Of a DNA stretch of 64,000 nucleotides, positions 19,118-30,345 are shown piece by piece. The translations under genes were made by a program, and so were the position numbers. The stretch comes from Fistulifera solaris (lineage: Eukaryota; Bacillariophyta; Bacillariophyceae; Naviculales; Stauroneidaceae): the NCBI GenBank assembly GCA_030295235.1, contig AP026158.1:124001-188000 (forward strand), given 5' to 3'. Each line of letters opens with the position of its first letter. The stretch's first letter is position 1. The notes under the pieces are model-generated. The model searched no databases, was not told where the DNA came from, and was given only the letters and a program-made list of their open reading frames with translations.

Positions 19118-20932
19118 TCAGGAAACATGCATCTCATTTTGGCCTGCTCGTAGATTCGTCATTGTAAGGAATTTGGATAGGCTGGTGTTACTGCCATTTC
19201 TTCGAAGGTCACCTTCATTTCTTTTCTGGTTGCGATTCGCTCTAGTATCATCATGCCTAGAAGAAGCCAGGTCAATTAGCTTGAGATCGCTCTGGGTCCT
19301 TTCAGCGAGTGGCATTTTACTCTTCTCAGCCCCATCGACGATGAAAACGTCCATAATACTGGCTTTTCGAATATTATCTCCTTTATTCTTGTCGCTTCGA
19401 GTACTTTGTAGGTAGTCACGATCGCTCCAGTATTGGTCTGCGGAAAGATGTGGATTAACGTGACTTCTTCGATGAGCAGGCTTCACGTCGCCGTCGTCGT
19501 CGTCAGGACAGTTCCTTCTGCTTCGCCGCTGTCCCTTTACTTCATCATCGCCAAGTAGTAAAGCATTTGTACTTTTACTTTTTCGAATAGTTCCACCGTC
19601 TACTTTCTTGTCTTCGTTTTGTCGAAACTCATCCTCCGCATCAGATAATCTTGGATTGCTATGCGTCCTGCGAGGAGCAGGCTTCGCGTCGCCGTCGTCG
19701 TCGTCAGAACAGTTCCTTCTGCTTCGCCGCTGTCTCTTTACTTCATCATCGCCAAGTAGTAAAGCATTTGCACTTTTACTTTTTCGAATAGTTCTACCGT
19801 CTACTTTCTTGTCTTCGTTTTGTCGAAACTCATCCTCCCCATCGGATAACCTTGGATTGCTGTGCGTCCGGCGAGGAGCAGGCTTCACATTGAAATTGCC
19901 GTCAGAACCGTTCCATGGACTTCGCCGCGGTCTCCCTTCTTCCTCATCATCCACGAGTAAAGCATTCAAACTGCGGCTTTTTCGGATTTTTGTTTTGTTT
20001 TGCAGCTCTGAGACTAGAGGACTAGTCTCACTTAATTCTTTCGGATGTCTTTCACAACAGACCAAGTCGGACCAAAAGTTTGACCGTCCGTTGTCGTGGT
20101 GTTTCTCGCTCTGTCCGCTTCCGTGGTCCATCCATGTCATGGACGCCTTTGAAAATTTTTTTCTCATGGTTATCACCAAGTGACCAAGCATGCGAAAATA
20201 AAGACTGGGATGACCGATTTAAGGTTTGGACCTTCTGCCACAATAGGGGTGACCACTCGTTTTGTTGAGGTGAACATTCAACGACAACATGTGTTGCGGT
20301 AGGTGCAACGACTTGTCCTATCTTGGAACTGTTCCAGTTTGGATCCGCATGAAGTATTTCATCATTCAAGTAAGAATTGGCTCCCAGGCTTCCTCGGCGT
20401 TGTGCAGCTCCCGAGCGTCCTCCTGGGACCAGCTCTTTCATCGAAGACGAATGTCCAAGGCTTTTCCGGCGTTGACACGTATTGAAAATAAATGCATCAG
20501 CAGAGTCATTCGCTGAAGAAGAATCAAAAGGGCATTTTCAAAGCTAGCAAGGCGTTGGCGATGCTGACTTCCAAGGACTATGTCGCAGGTAGAAAGCGTA
20601 CTTCCCAAACTTGCACGGCGTTTGGCGGCTCCAGATAGTACGGGTTGTTGCTTCAAACTTTTCAAGTCATTGAAATGATGCTGCTTGTTAGTGGCATACT
20701 TTTCTCTGGTTCTGTGTGATCGGGTATTTCGATGTGCGCGTGGATTATTGTTTCTACGTCTTTGTTTAAGATGGAGTGATGATTTTGTTGATGAGCCGTG
20801 TCTAAGGTCATTTGTCTCGCTGTTCTCGACGAATCGATGATTATCATCGTAGCTATCCGACAAGGACGATGTTGAGGCAGTGAGTAAGGAAGTTTCGTCG
20901 CTGTTGCAGTTTGCACGTTCGACGTCTCGCAT
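19118..20932 (-). CDS. Hypothetical protein with repeated RRxS phosphosite motifs and 67-residue repeats; two apparent frameshifts
   Basis: Three overlapping frames form one protein of about 605 residues. The N-terminal half has spaced sites KRRASLGS, QRRKSLGHSS and QRRGSLGAN. The C-terminal half has tandem ~67-residue repeats, each with a KSxS.NALL..D box (RKSRSLNALLVDD, RKSKSANALLLGD, RKSKSTNALLLGD, then RKASIMDVFIVDG) and an RRTHSNPRLSD box. These are basophilic-kinase (PKA/CaMK-like) and possible 14-3-3 sites. No folded domain or membrane segment is seen. The frames join at A4 20526-20529 (one base short) and T7 20156-20162 (one base long). Between them lies a more unique stretch including EWSPLLWQKVQTLNRSSQ. 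Probably a multisite phosphorylated regulator or scaffold; the role is unknown. Confidence 0.6.
19470..19990 (-). repeat. ~201-bp tandem coding repeat, about 2.5 copies
   Basis: The block starting GTTCCTTCTGCTTCGCCGCT at 19511 recurs at 19712 (201 bp on) and, more diverged, at 19910. Each copy codes the KSxSxNALL and RRTHSNPRLSD boxes of the surrounding gene. Confidence 0.85.
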
Positions 20933-21523
20933 TATTCCTTTCTGTTGGTGAAACGGTGTCGCCGTCTTATCAACTTTGCTCCCTTTTCATTCATTGCAGA
21001 TTATGAATCAAACACTCTGATTGAGGTTCGTGTCCAAAACGATGCACACGGCTTCTTTTTGGGGAGAGAAACGAGAAAAGGGGTGATTAGTAATTAGTGA
21101 TGATGTGATGTCACAGAAAATGCAGTCGAATTCCTTCCCATAGTTCCTCCCTTTCTTCGCTGCAAAATATAGAGTACATAGTACCGGGGTAAAACTTGTA
21201 GTAGTAGTCTGACACTGACTGTACCAGGTACGGTACCGAGACAGCGGAGATCCATATCACAAAGAACGGGTCCGCTTTTATCGGAAAGGGTTAACCTAGC
21301 CTTATCTCTAATGGTTATGAATTCGTTTTTGTGTTTCCTTGCAAACGTTAGCCCTACACAATTTATTTTGGGTTTTAAGTGTTAGAGGTGTGTGTGCTAT
21401 CTCGCGTGCTATCGCGTTTATACTGGGTATAATGTCTTCAACGTACCATCATTGCCTTACTTCTTCTTGTTTACTTACTCTCTCTTTCGAAGAAGAAGAA
21501 GAGACACTTTTCAATACTGAGAA
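20933..21523. other. Divergent intergenic region
   Basis: About 590 bp. A GTAC-motif block (GTACCGGGG, GTACCAGGTACGGTACCG) lies at 21181-21238. No gene is seen. Confidence 0.5.
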
Positions 21524-21903
21524 ATGGCCGAAAAGAGTGACGAAGAATACGCGGCGGCCTTGACCCGCGAATTGCAAGACCTGCAAGAACAACTGGCGAC
21601 GCTCCGACACGAACGTGATCAACGCAAACAAACCGTGCGGCAATTGCGGACGGAACAACTATTTTGCTGCGACAAAAAGACCAACGAGGAAAGTACCGTG
21701 ATTTGTGTCAACAACAAGATGTTTTGGTGCAACAATTAGAAGAAAAGAAACGACAAAAGAAGAAGGCGTTGCAACAGCTGGTGCGAGAGAAATCGGGTCA
21801 TTCGAAAGAAGATGAACAGGATGTTTCGGAAATCACGTTCCAGTGTGGTGTGGATGATACGGATATAGACGTGGAAGAATTCATGAAAGAGATCGACAAT
21901 TGA
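21524..21903 (+). CDS. Small coiled-coil protein, one apparent frameshift
   Basis: MAEKSDEEYAAALTRELQDL opens a long charged coiled coil that continues after a frame change as LLRQKDQRGKYRDLCQQQDV and LVQQLEEKKRQKKKALQQLV. It ends in an acidic tail (DDTDIDVEEFMKEIDN). One extra T in the T4 run at 21662-21665 gives a continuous ~126-residue protein. Size and layout resemble small adaptor subunits of tethering or chromosome complexes, but no family is recognised. The acidic C-terminus with a hydrophobic EEFMKEI end could be a docking peptide. There is no signal peptide or membrane segment. Confidence 0.6.
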
Positions 21904-22766
21904 AGTGTGAAGGGTGCAGGAATAAATGGAATGGGGCAGTGCGGTGTTTGCTCGGAAAAGGAACAAACTAGATCTTGTGTGCATGAAAAATGCCTATCTA
22001 GTCGGTTCACAACTTCTTTTGGTGAGGGGTGCTAAGGTGCGTTTTGATTCCGGGCACCCATTTGATCCAAAAGACGACAGGAATTTCCTCCGATTCACGC
22101 GTACGCTTGAGTCAAAATAGGAGCAACTTCTTGATTGATTCGAAGAACGTATAGAACCGAATACAGCTACGGCTATTATGTCAACAGAGAGAACCGAGAG
22201 TTGTTCGGGTTGTCCCTTCGCATCAGCTAACCTTGTCACGCTTCAGATTGTAGTATATCGGAGAAATGTTATTACAACTAATGTACCTCTCGCCTCAAAA
22301 TGAATCGATACTTATTTTTCGTTCCAATCATACATCAGCATGTCGCATTCCCGCAAAAAATCCAGACCTCATGACTCATGACTGAATACCAAGACTTTCG
22401 GGCTACGTTGTGAAAATTGGACGTGGTCGATCTGTGAAGATAATCGACACCAATGCTATCGGTGCTTTATCGCATATTCATTCATCATTGAAACACCAAA
22501 GGTAACACGATCCATCACATCGTTCATTCGAGAAACGATTAACGTTTGATTTCCAGTCTTGTCTAAAACAGACTACACTTCAGGACTATAGTGAAATCTG
22601 ACGTCAAAGTCGTCGGCACTCGGCACAAAACTTGGCAACAAAAATCGCGAGGTGCAAAAAGTGGAGAATCAATAGAAGCATGTTTGATTCATAAAGATAC
22701 TTATGCATCTATCCTGTTTCCGGACCTGGCGCTCTTTGTGAACCTAAGAAAGATTTTCTCTTCGAT
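21904..22766. other. Intergenic region upstream of the SEC14-like gene
   Basis: About 860 bp with no gene. It holds overlapping TGACTCA (22372-22378) and TCATGACTGA (22376-22385) motifs and a palindromic TGACGTCA at 22599-22606. Confidence 0.5.
22599..22606 (+). promoter_or_regulatory. Palindromic CRE (TGACGTCA) upstream of the SEC14-like gene
   Basis: A perfect bZIP/CREB-type palindrome about 160 bp before the start codon at 22767. A second perfect copy sits about 170 bp before the first SDR gene. Confidence 0.35.
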
Positions 22767-23661
22767 TTGAAGAAAACCCAAACAAAAACATTGTCACACA
22801 CACAGAGAGACGTGTCGTCCGATGACATGACATCGGAATCATCATCTAGCTTTCAGGAAGTTGCTGCGTCATGGGAATTGAGTGACGTCGAACAAAAAGA
22901 ACTTGTTGATTTGCAACAACGGCTGCACGATGTTTTACACTGTCCTCTCACCCGATGGCGCGATTTAGTGCGTTTTTTACGAGCCCGTCCGGGAAATGTG
23001 ACAGCTGCCGAAACCATGTTTCGTCAAATGGTCCAGTGGCGGACCGTCCACCAAGTCGATACTATCTTGTCAACGTACACTCCACCCCCCGGAAATGGTA
23101 CGCTATTATCCCGGTGCTTTGTTGGAAGGTTTTGATCGGGAGGGTGATCCAATCTTTGTGTCTCGTTTGGGTGTCACCGATGGTGTAGGCTTGCTGCAAC
23201 GTTACGGAAAAGACGAAATGATTCGACACGCGATTTGGATACGAGAATTAGTGGTACAGAAAGTGAAAGAAGTCGAAGAGAAACGGGGACGTCCCGTACG
23301 GAGAATTTGTCTGGTAGAAGATTTGCACGGCTTGAGCTTGAAAACGCACGGCCAGCGTGCTCTGGTCTCCGTGTATGGAGAAATCATGCGACTCGATCAA
23401 GACAATTATCCCGAAACCGCAAAAAAGTTACTAATCGTCCGTGCCCCTACTTTGTTTCGTATGATTTGGTCCATGGCCCGGCACTTTTTCGATCCTGGAG
23501 TCGTAAGGAAAATGGTGTTTTGTGGTGTCAGTGATTACCGAACTGTACTGGATCAGTATGTGGAGTTAGAGGTTTTACCCGAAGAAATTGTGTCGGGGGT
23601 AGGGCATGGTAAAGCTGTGGTAGGTATGCCATCCAATTTTTCGGGAGGTCGACTGCCATGA
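22767..23661 (+). CDS. CRAL-TRIO (SEC14-type) lipid-transfer protein, one apparent frameshift
   Basis: About 298 residues. The N-terminal CRAL-TRIO-N part has WRDLVRFLRARPGNVTAAET and MVQWRTVHQVDTIL. The lipid-binding domain then runs MVRYYPGALLEGFDREGDPI, CLVEDLHGLSLKTHG, RLDQDNYPETAKKLLIVRAP and TLFRMIWSMARHFFDPGVVR, with the conserved D..NYPE and P..F...W......D landmarks. SEC14 proteins exchange phosphatidylinositol with another ligand and support phosphoinositide synthesis. The two parts join at a C6 run (23085-23090) that seems one base too long. The N-terminus (DDMTSESSSSFQE) is disordered. It lacks GOLD or membrane segments, so a soluble cytosolic protein is expected. Confidence 0.8.
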
Positions 23662-24260
23662 TATAGAGAGAATGAATGAATAGAGTAGAAGTGGGCGTGA
23701 GAAGTTGGGAATAGGGATAACGTTACCGGTGGAGCTATCGTTTCTTTCTTCTTGTTGTAGGTTTCATCAATTCGTCGAGCGCGGAACGCCATCTTGCCCA
23801 GGCCAAGGTTCAGAAAAAAAAAGTGCGAAAAGGCCAGATGAATTGTAGCAGTCTCCGAAAGATCCATTCTTGGATCTTAAAAGAATACTAGAAATGAGTT
23901 ATATCAAAGTCTATTGATTTGTATCTTCAACATTACTTAGACTATGGTCGCTCATTGATTCGTTTCGCCGTGGGTGTACAGATTATAGATACGAAAATGG
24001 CGTATGCTGTTTTCACCTTTTCAGAAAATCTGGGCGTTTGCTGTTTGCACATACCCAGAAAATCTGAAAATGTTTACCGGTGCGTTGTAGGTGCAAGAAG
24101 TGCGCGCGATGGATGATTGATGGCAAAATCTTTGTTTATTGTCATGATGGCATTCATTATTCTATCCGTCTTTATTCTCACACATCCTATTATCTATTTC
24201 GAAAAAGTCGATCGATTACGTGCTACGATAATATTCATTAACAAATAATAGAATGCACAC
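23662..24260. other. Intergenic region upstream of the repeat gene
   Basis: About 600 bp. Contains a short direct repeat around 24021-24070 (CAGAAAATCTG recurs as CCAGAAAATCTGAAAAT). No gene is supported. Confidence 0.4.
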
Positions 24261-27200
24261 ATGACCGGAAGGACAGCCTTTTATACCTCTCTGTGGATAT
24301 CTTCTTTGCTTTCTTGGCCATTGGTGGCGTTTACTACCCCTCGCCCTCCTTGCCAGCCACGTACGACACCAACGTCCATGGCCCCCAATTTCATCGAAAG
24401 TATCCGCCAAACTCTTTTCGGAACCGAGAAAGAGATTCTTCTAAAAGACTTTCCGGTGCCGGATTCGGAAGCGGTACGACGAACACTTTCTCTCATCGCC
24501 GTCCATCCGCAACCAAAAGAGAACCAGAAAACAAAGAAGAACAATATCTTCCTCAAAAACATACAACAATGGTGGAACCAACAGTTACCCGCACGCGATG
24601 TCATTTTGCAAAAGATGTGGAAATTCTCAGTGCGGAGGAATACCTTTCCTTACGTCGGGAATTGCGACCCGATTTTCAAATTCCGAGCAACAATCCACCC
24701 ATCACTGTCGATGTCGAAGAAGAAGCTATCCAACAAGCAGAGATAAACCAGGATGTAATTCGACCAAAATCGGATTCCACACCATCTACCAATTTCGATT
24801 CATTCACCAAGGATCCACCACAGGTGATTCTCACGGAAACCGTTCCACAGACGACTCCAGCTATTGGGAATATGGATGCATTTCGTCCGCAAAACGATCC
24901 TACGACTGTACGTCCGATCTCCTTAGCGACAATTCTGGAAACACAATCGAATCAGCCCGGAAGGTCAACGTCACAGACGTCGTACTTGCAATCGTTGGAG
25001 GTTGCCGTATCTCGTCCGGAGGGAACTTCGCGACAGTTTACCTATTTGGAAAGTCTAGATGCATCCTTGGGCAGCCGCGTCTCTCAGGTACCACGTCGAC
25101 AAGTGTTGTTGGAAGAACCGTGGGTCACTGTCAGTGAATCAAGCAATTTAGACGGGGCAATGATGAAAGAGGAGTCGCTTGAAACGCTTCAAGTCTCATT
25201 TGTTGAGTTACCAAAGCCATCCGTTCCATCGGAAGTAACGACACGGACATCGCGGTCGTACTTGGAATCTTTGGATGTTGCCGTATCTCGTCCGGAGGGA
25301 ACTTTGCGACAATTGTCGTATTTAGAAGGCTTGGATGATTTGGATGCATCGGAATCTTTTGCCGGCCGCATGTCTCAAATTCCTCGTCAACAAGAGGCGG
25401 TGATTAAAGCAATGTCGACCCAACAGGGTTGGGGGACCAGAAAGGAGACCAAATGTTTGCTCGAAGAACCACGGGTCACTTCGAGTGATTCAAACTATTT
25501 GGACGGGGCAATGTTGAGAGAGGAGTCGCTGGAATCGCTTCCACCAGAAAAAGTACAAGAAAGTGTGCAATACTCACTGCCACGAGAGGTCGAAGAATTA
25601 TATGATGCTATCAATACTAACACTGATAATGATATCCGAAACCAACTCGATCAAGGCGGCACATCTGAGTTGACGCAGGACGATACACTCGCAGAAATAG
25701 ACCCAATTGCCTATGGAGTTTCAACACAGCAAGAATCGCTGTTCGCGATGGGCGAATCTGCCGCCGATTCTTACTATTCACAAAGCTCAACAATCAGCAC
25801 GGAAGAAACTGCCGCCAATGAATCCCGTTTCGGTTATCAAACAGAGTCTGCCAATCCAAATATACCACGAAGAGCATCTTTCTCGCCCGTTCGGTCAACT
25901 GTAAAAGACTACAACTCAACCAGTTCCAGCCCGTATCTCGCGTCGCTAAGAGGATTGAAAAACCGTCCATTCCAGTATGAAAAGGAACCAATTACTGATA
26001 CATGGAAGTCTAAGAAATCGTTTGAAGCGACAACTATCGGATCATTTTCACCCGTTCGTGCTTCTATCAAGAATGTAAATTCCACAAGCTCCAGTCCATA
26101 TCTTGATACTTTACGTGGGCAAGTAATTGCGCCATTCGATTTCAAAGCAGCAACGTTTGCTGCATCAGCGAAAAGATGAATCCGTAACGCCCAATAAAGA
26201 TGCCACTCCGCTGGCGGCTGTCACTCCGAATCAATCTGCAACACAAGAATCATTTGCGGATGACAAGTTGTGGTCAGCGCAACCCACAAAAGCTTCCTTC
26301 GCCCCCGTACGCCCAGGAGTTAAAAACGTCGATGCTACAAGTTCTAGTCTCTATCTCACTGCTTTGCGAGAAACAACGACACCACAGCCTCGCATGAAAT
26401 CAATAAAACCGAAAGTGACAGTCAATACGCAAGCAAATCTGTTACCAACTGTAGGATTAAAAGACGAGAATAAACGACCTCGACCCATGGGTGCATCCTT
26501 TTCGCCAGTGCGGTCTTCAATTAAAAAGATGAACTCAAAAAGTTCCAGTCCGTATCTCGACGCACTGAAAGGACGGACAATGAAGTCCTTCGAAGCGATG
26601 CCTGTCACTCCGCTCCCTGCAAATACCATATCAAAGTCCCCAACGCGTCCTCCCGGTGCTTCCTTCTCGCCTGTTCGCTCGACAATAAAGAATGTTGACT
26701 CGACCGGTTCCAGTCCGTATCTTGCCACGCTCAAAGGACGAACAATGGCATCATTCGAATCCTTGTATGGTGCCAACCCAACTTCGGACGAACCATTCAT
26801 GTCATCGGCAACAGAGACAGAACCATCTCGACCCATGGGTGCATCCTTTTGCCAGTGCGGTCTTCAATTAAAAAGATGAACTCAAAAGTTCCAGTCCGTA
26901 TCTCGACGCACTGAAAGGACGGACAATGAAGTCCTTCGAAGCGATGCCTGTCACTCCGCTCCCTGCAAATACCATATCAAAGTCCCCAACGCGTCCTCCC
27001 GGTGCTTCCTTCTCGCCTGTTCGCTCGACAGTAAAGAATGTTGACTCGACCGGTTCCAGTCCGTATCTTGCCACGCTCAAAGGACGAACAATGGCATCAT
27101 TCGAATCCTTGTATGGTGCCAACCCAACTTCGGACGAACCATTCATGTCATCGGCAACAGAGACAGAACCATCTCGACCCATGGGTGCATCCTTTTCGCC

Positions 27201-30200
27201 AGTGCGGTCTTCAATTAAAAAGATGAACTCAAAAAGTTCCAGTCCGTATCTCGACGCACTGAAAGGACGGACAATGAAGTCCTTCGAAGCGATGCCTGTC
27301 ACTCCGCTCCCTGCAAATACCATATCAAAGTCCCCAACGCGTCCTCCCGGTGCTTCCTTCTCGCCTGTTCGCTCGACAATAAAGAATGTTGACTCGACCG
27401 GTTCCAGTCCGTATCTTGCCACGCTCAAAGGACGAACAATTGCATCATTCGAATCCTTGTATGGTGCCAACCCAACTTCGGACGAACCATTCATGTCATC
27501 GGCAACAGAGACAGAACCAGCTCGACCCATGGGTGCATCCTTTTGCCAGTGCGGTCTTCAATTAAAAAGATGAACTCAAAAAGTTCCAGTCCGTATCTCG
27601 ACGCACTGAAAGGACGGACAATGAAGTCCTTCGAAGCGATGCCTGTCACTCCGCTCTCTGCAAATACCATATCAAAGTCCCCAACGCGTCCTCCCGGTGC
27701 TTCCTTCTCGCCTGTTCGCTCGACAATAAAGAATGTTGACTCGACCGGTTCCAGTCCGTATCTTGCCACGCTCAAAGGACGAACAATTGCATCATTCGAA
27801 TCCTTGTATGGTGCCAACCCAACTTCGGACGAACCATTCATGTCATCGGCAACAGAGACAGAACCAGCTCGACCCATGGGTGCATCCTTTTCGCCAGTGC
27901 GGTCTTCAATTAAAAAGATGAACTCAAAAAGTTCCAGTCCGTATCTCGACGCACTGAAAGGACGGACAATGAAGTCCTTCGAAGCGATGCCTGTCACTCC
28001 GCTCTCTGCAAATACCATATCAAAGTCCCTAACACGTCCTCCCGGTGCTTCCTTCTCGCCTGTTCGCTCGACAATAAAGAATGTTGACTCGACCGGTTCC
28101 AGTCCGTATCTTGCCACGCTCAAAGGACGAACAATTGCATCATTCGAATCCTTGTATGGTGCCAACCCAACTTCGGACGAACCATTCATGTCATCGGCAA
28201 CAGAGACAGAACCAGCTCGACCCATGGGTGCATCCTTTTCGCCAGTGCGGTCTTCAATTAAAAAGATGAACTCAAAAGTTCCAGTCCGTATCTCGACGCA
28301 CTGAAAGGACGGACAATGAAGTCCTTCGAAGCGATGCCTGTCACTCCGCTCTCTGCAAATACCATATCAAAGTCCCTAACGCGTCCTCCCGGTGCTTCCT
28401 TCTCGCCTGTTCGCTCGACAATAAAGAATGTTGACTCGACCGGTTCCAGTCCGTATCTTGCCACGCTCAAAGGACGAACAATGGCATCATTCGAATCCTT
28501 GTATGGTGCCAACCCAACTTCGGACGAACCATTCATGTCATCGGCAACAGAGACAGAACCAGCTCGACCCATGGGTGCATCCTTTTCGCCAGTGCGGTCT
28601 TCAATTAAAAGATGAACTCAAAAGTTCCAGTCCGTTTCTCGACGCACTGAAAGGACGGTCAATGAAGTCCTTCGAAGCGATGCCTGTCACTCCGCTCCCT
28701 GCAAATACCATATCAAAGTCCCCAACGCGTCCTCCCGGTGCTTCCTTCTCGCCTGTTCGCTCGACAATAAAGAATGTTGACTCGACCGGTTCCAGTCCGT
28801 ATCTTGCCACGCTCAAAGGACGAACAATGGCATCATTCGAATCCTTGTATGGTGCCAACCCAACTTCGGACGAACCATTCATGTCATCGGCAACAGAGAC
28901 AGAACCAGCTCGACCCATGGGTGCATCCTTTTCGCCAGTGCGGTCTTCAATTAAAAGATGAACTCAAAAGTTCCAGTCCGTATCTCGACGCACTGAAAGG
29001 ACGGACAATGAAGTCCTTCGAAGCGATGCCTGTCACTCCGCTCTCTGCAAATACCATATCAAAGTCCCTAACACGTCCTCCCGGTGCTTCCTTCTCGCCT
29101 GTTCGCTCGACAATAAAGAATGTTGACTCGACCGGTTCCAGTCCGTATCTTGCCACGCTCAAAGGACGAACAATGGCATCATTCGAATCCTTGTATGGTG
29201 CCAACCCAACTTCGGACGAACCATTCATGTCATCGGCAACAGAGACAGAACCATCTCGACCCATGGGTGCATCCTTTTCGCCAGTGCGGTCTTCAATTAA
29301 AAAGATGAACTCAAAAGTTCCAGTCCGTATCTCGACGCACTGAAAGGACGGACAATGAAGTCCTTCGAAGCGATGCCTGTCACTCCGCTCCCTGCAAATA
29401 CCATATCAAAGACCCCAACTCGTCCTCCCGGTGCTTCCTTCTTTTCTGTTTGTTCCAGCCCATATTTCGATGGGCTTAACGGTATTTCAACGAAATCATT
29501 TGAAGCGATGCCTGTCACTTCGGTTCCTGTAGATGCAGCAACAACAACAACACCAGCAAAAGCCATACATTCCCTTGCTTCCTTCTCCTCAGTCCATTCC
29601 TCGATGAAAAAATTTGATTCGACCGGTACTACTCCCTTCCTTGATGCGGTGAAGGGGCTTACCATGCCATCCGTCGGTCGTGAAGGATCATCTGTTTCAC
29701 TATCACGCCAAACAATCAACACGTCTCAACAGTCGGCTGATTTGCACAAGTACAGCTCAAATTCTGAAAAACAAGAACTTCGCAGTACAGATCAATCATC
29801 TACAATCAATGAGACTAGCAAACCCTGTTCTGTGGTTTTGACGAACCTGTCAGGCAATCGCCCCACACCAGAGAGTGAGGATTTCCGCGGGTTGTCCAGT
29901 TTAGAATATAAGGAGAATAATCAACCCGCTTCCCAGGACTTGAAAATTTGGCTAAATGAAGCTCGCAAGCACGCACCATTGCTTCAAGCAGGTCCTGATA
30001 AACCCGATTTGAAAAATAGAGTTCCAATGATGTCGTCGCCTATAGCGGGTCCGTACCTCGACAAGCTTACCTCGTCACCTCGTCAGGAATCACCCAAGCC
30101 ACAGGGTAGCTCTAAGGTTCACAAAACGAGCCGATGGTTGCCTAGAAACGGTGGAGGCCCCGACGCAGCTGACTTGAAACATAAAGTACTGATGTCTTCA

Positions 30201-30242
30201 TCTTCATCGAACCCTTACTTGGATAGCTTACAGCAAGACTGA
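24261..30242 (+). CDS. Plastid-targeted, disordered tandem-repeat protein; candidate Rubisco linker of the pyrenoid
   Basis: About 1995 residues if apparent single-base indels are allowed for. The start at 24261 gives a signal peptide ending SWPLVA followed by FTTPRPPCQ, the diatom plastid signal. Residues about 40-610 are Ser/Thr/Glu/Gln-rich with SYLQSLEVA, TYLESLDAS and SYLESLDVA motifs. From 25860 comes the basic motif ASFSPVR.xIKN.NSTSSSPYLxxLRG, then eight and a half 116-residue repeats (26487-29440). Each repeat holds two ~58-residue halves built on GASFSPVRSSIKKMNSKSSS-PYLDALKGRT. The protein ends NPYLDSLQQD. No folded domain is seen. Known Rubisco linkers (EPYC1, PYCO1) share plastid targeting, disorder, basic charge and evenly spaced binding motifs, but not this sequence. 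Frames change at A4 runs 24610 and 26171 and at short runs inside the array; total loss in the array is a multiple of three. Confidence 0.7.
26487..29440 (+). repeat. Tandem array of 348-bp coding repeats, 8.5 copies
   Basis: Copies start at the ATG of CCCATGGGTGCATCC at 26487, 26835, 27181, 27529, 27876, 28224, 28571, 28917 and 29263 (last one about half). Spacing is 348 bp or 346-347 where one or two bases are missing, always at TTTTCGCC, AATTAAAAAG or CTCAAAAAGTT. Otherwise the copies differ by only a few substitutions (for example CCATCTCG/CCAGCTCG, CTCCCTGC/CTCTCTGC), so they are recent or homogenised. Each unit contains two related ~58-codon halves, showing an older internal duplication. 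The minus strand is also open through much of the array, a side effect of the periodicity. Confidence 0.95.
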
Positions 30243-30345
30243 ATGTGACCGACGAAGGCTACAATAGGGTTGTTAAAACGACCACTTTGTGGAACGATCA
30301 TGTACCAAAGGAAAGTCGAACTATTTCGCCACAAGTTACTCTAGT

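Noticed and set aside
26351-29722. Long open frames on the minus strand through the tandem array
   Set aside because: They are mirror images of the periodic plus-strand coding repeat and lack a signal peptide, domain or independent start; periodicity alone keeps them open.
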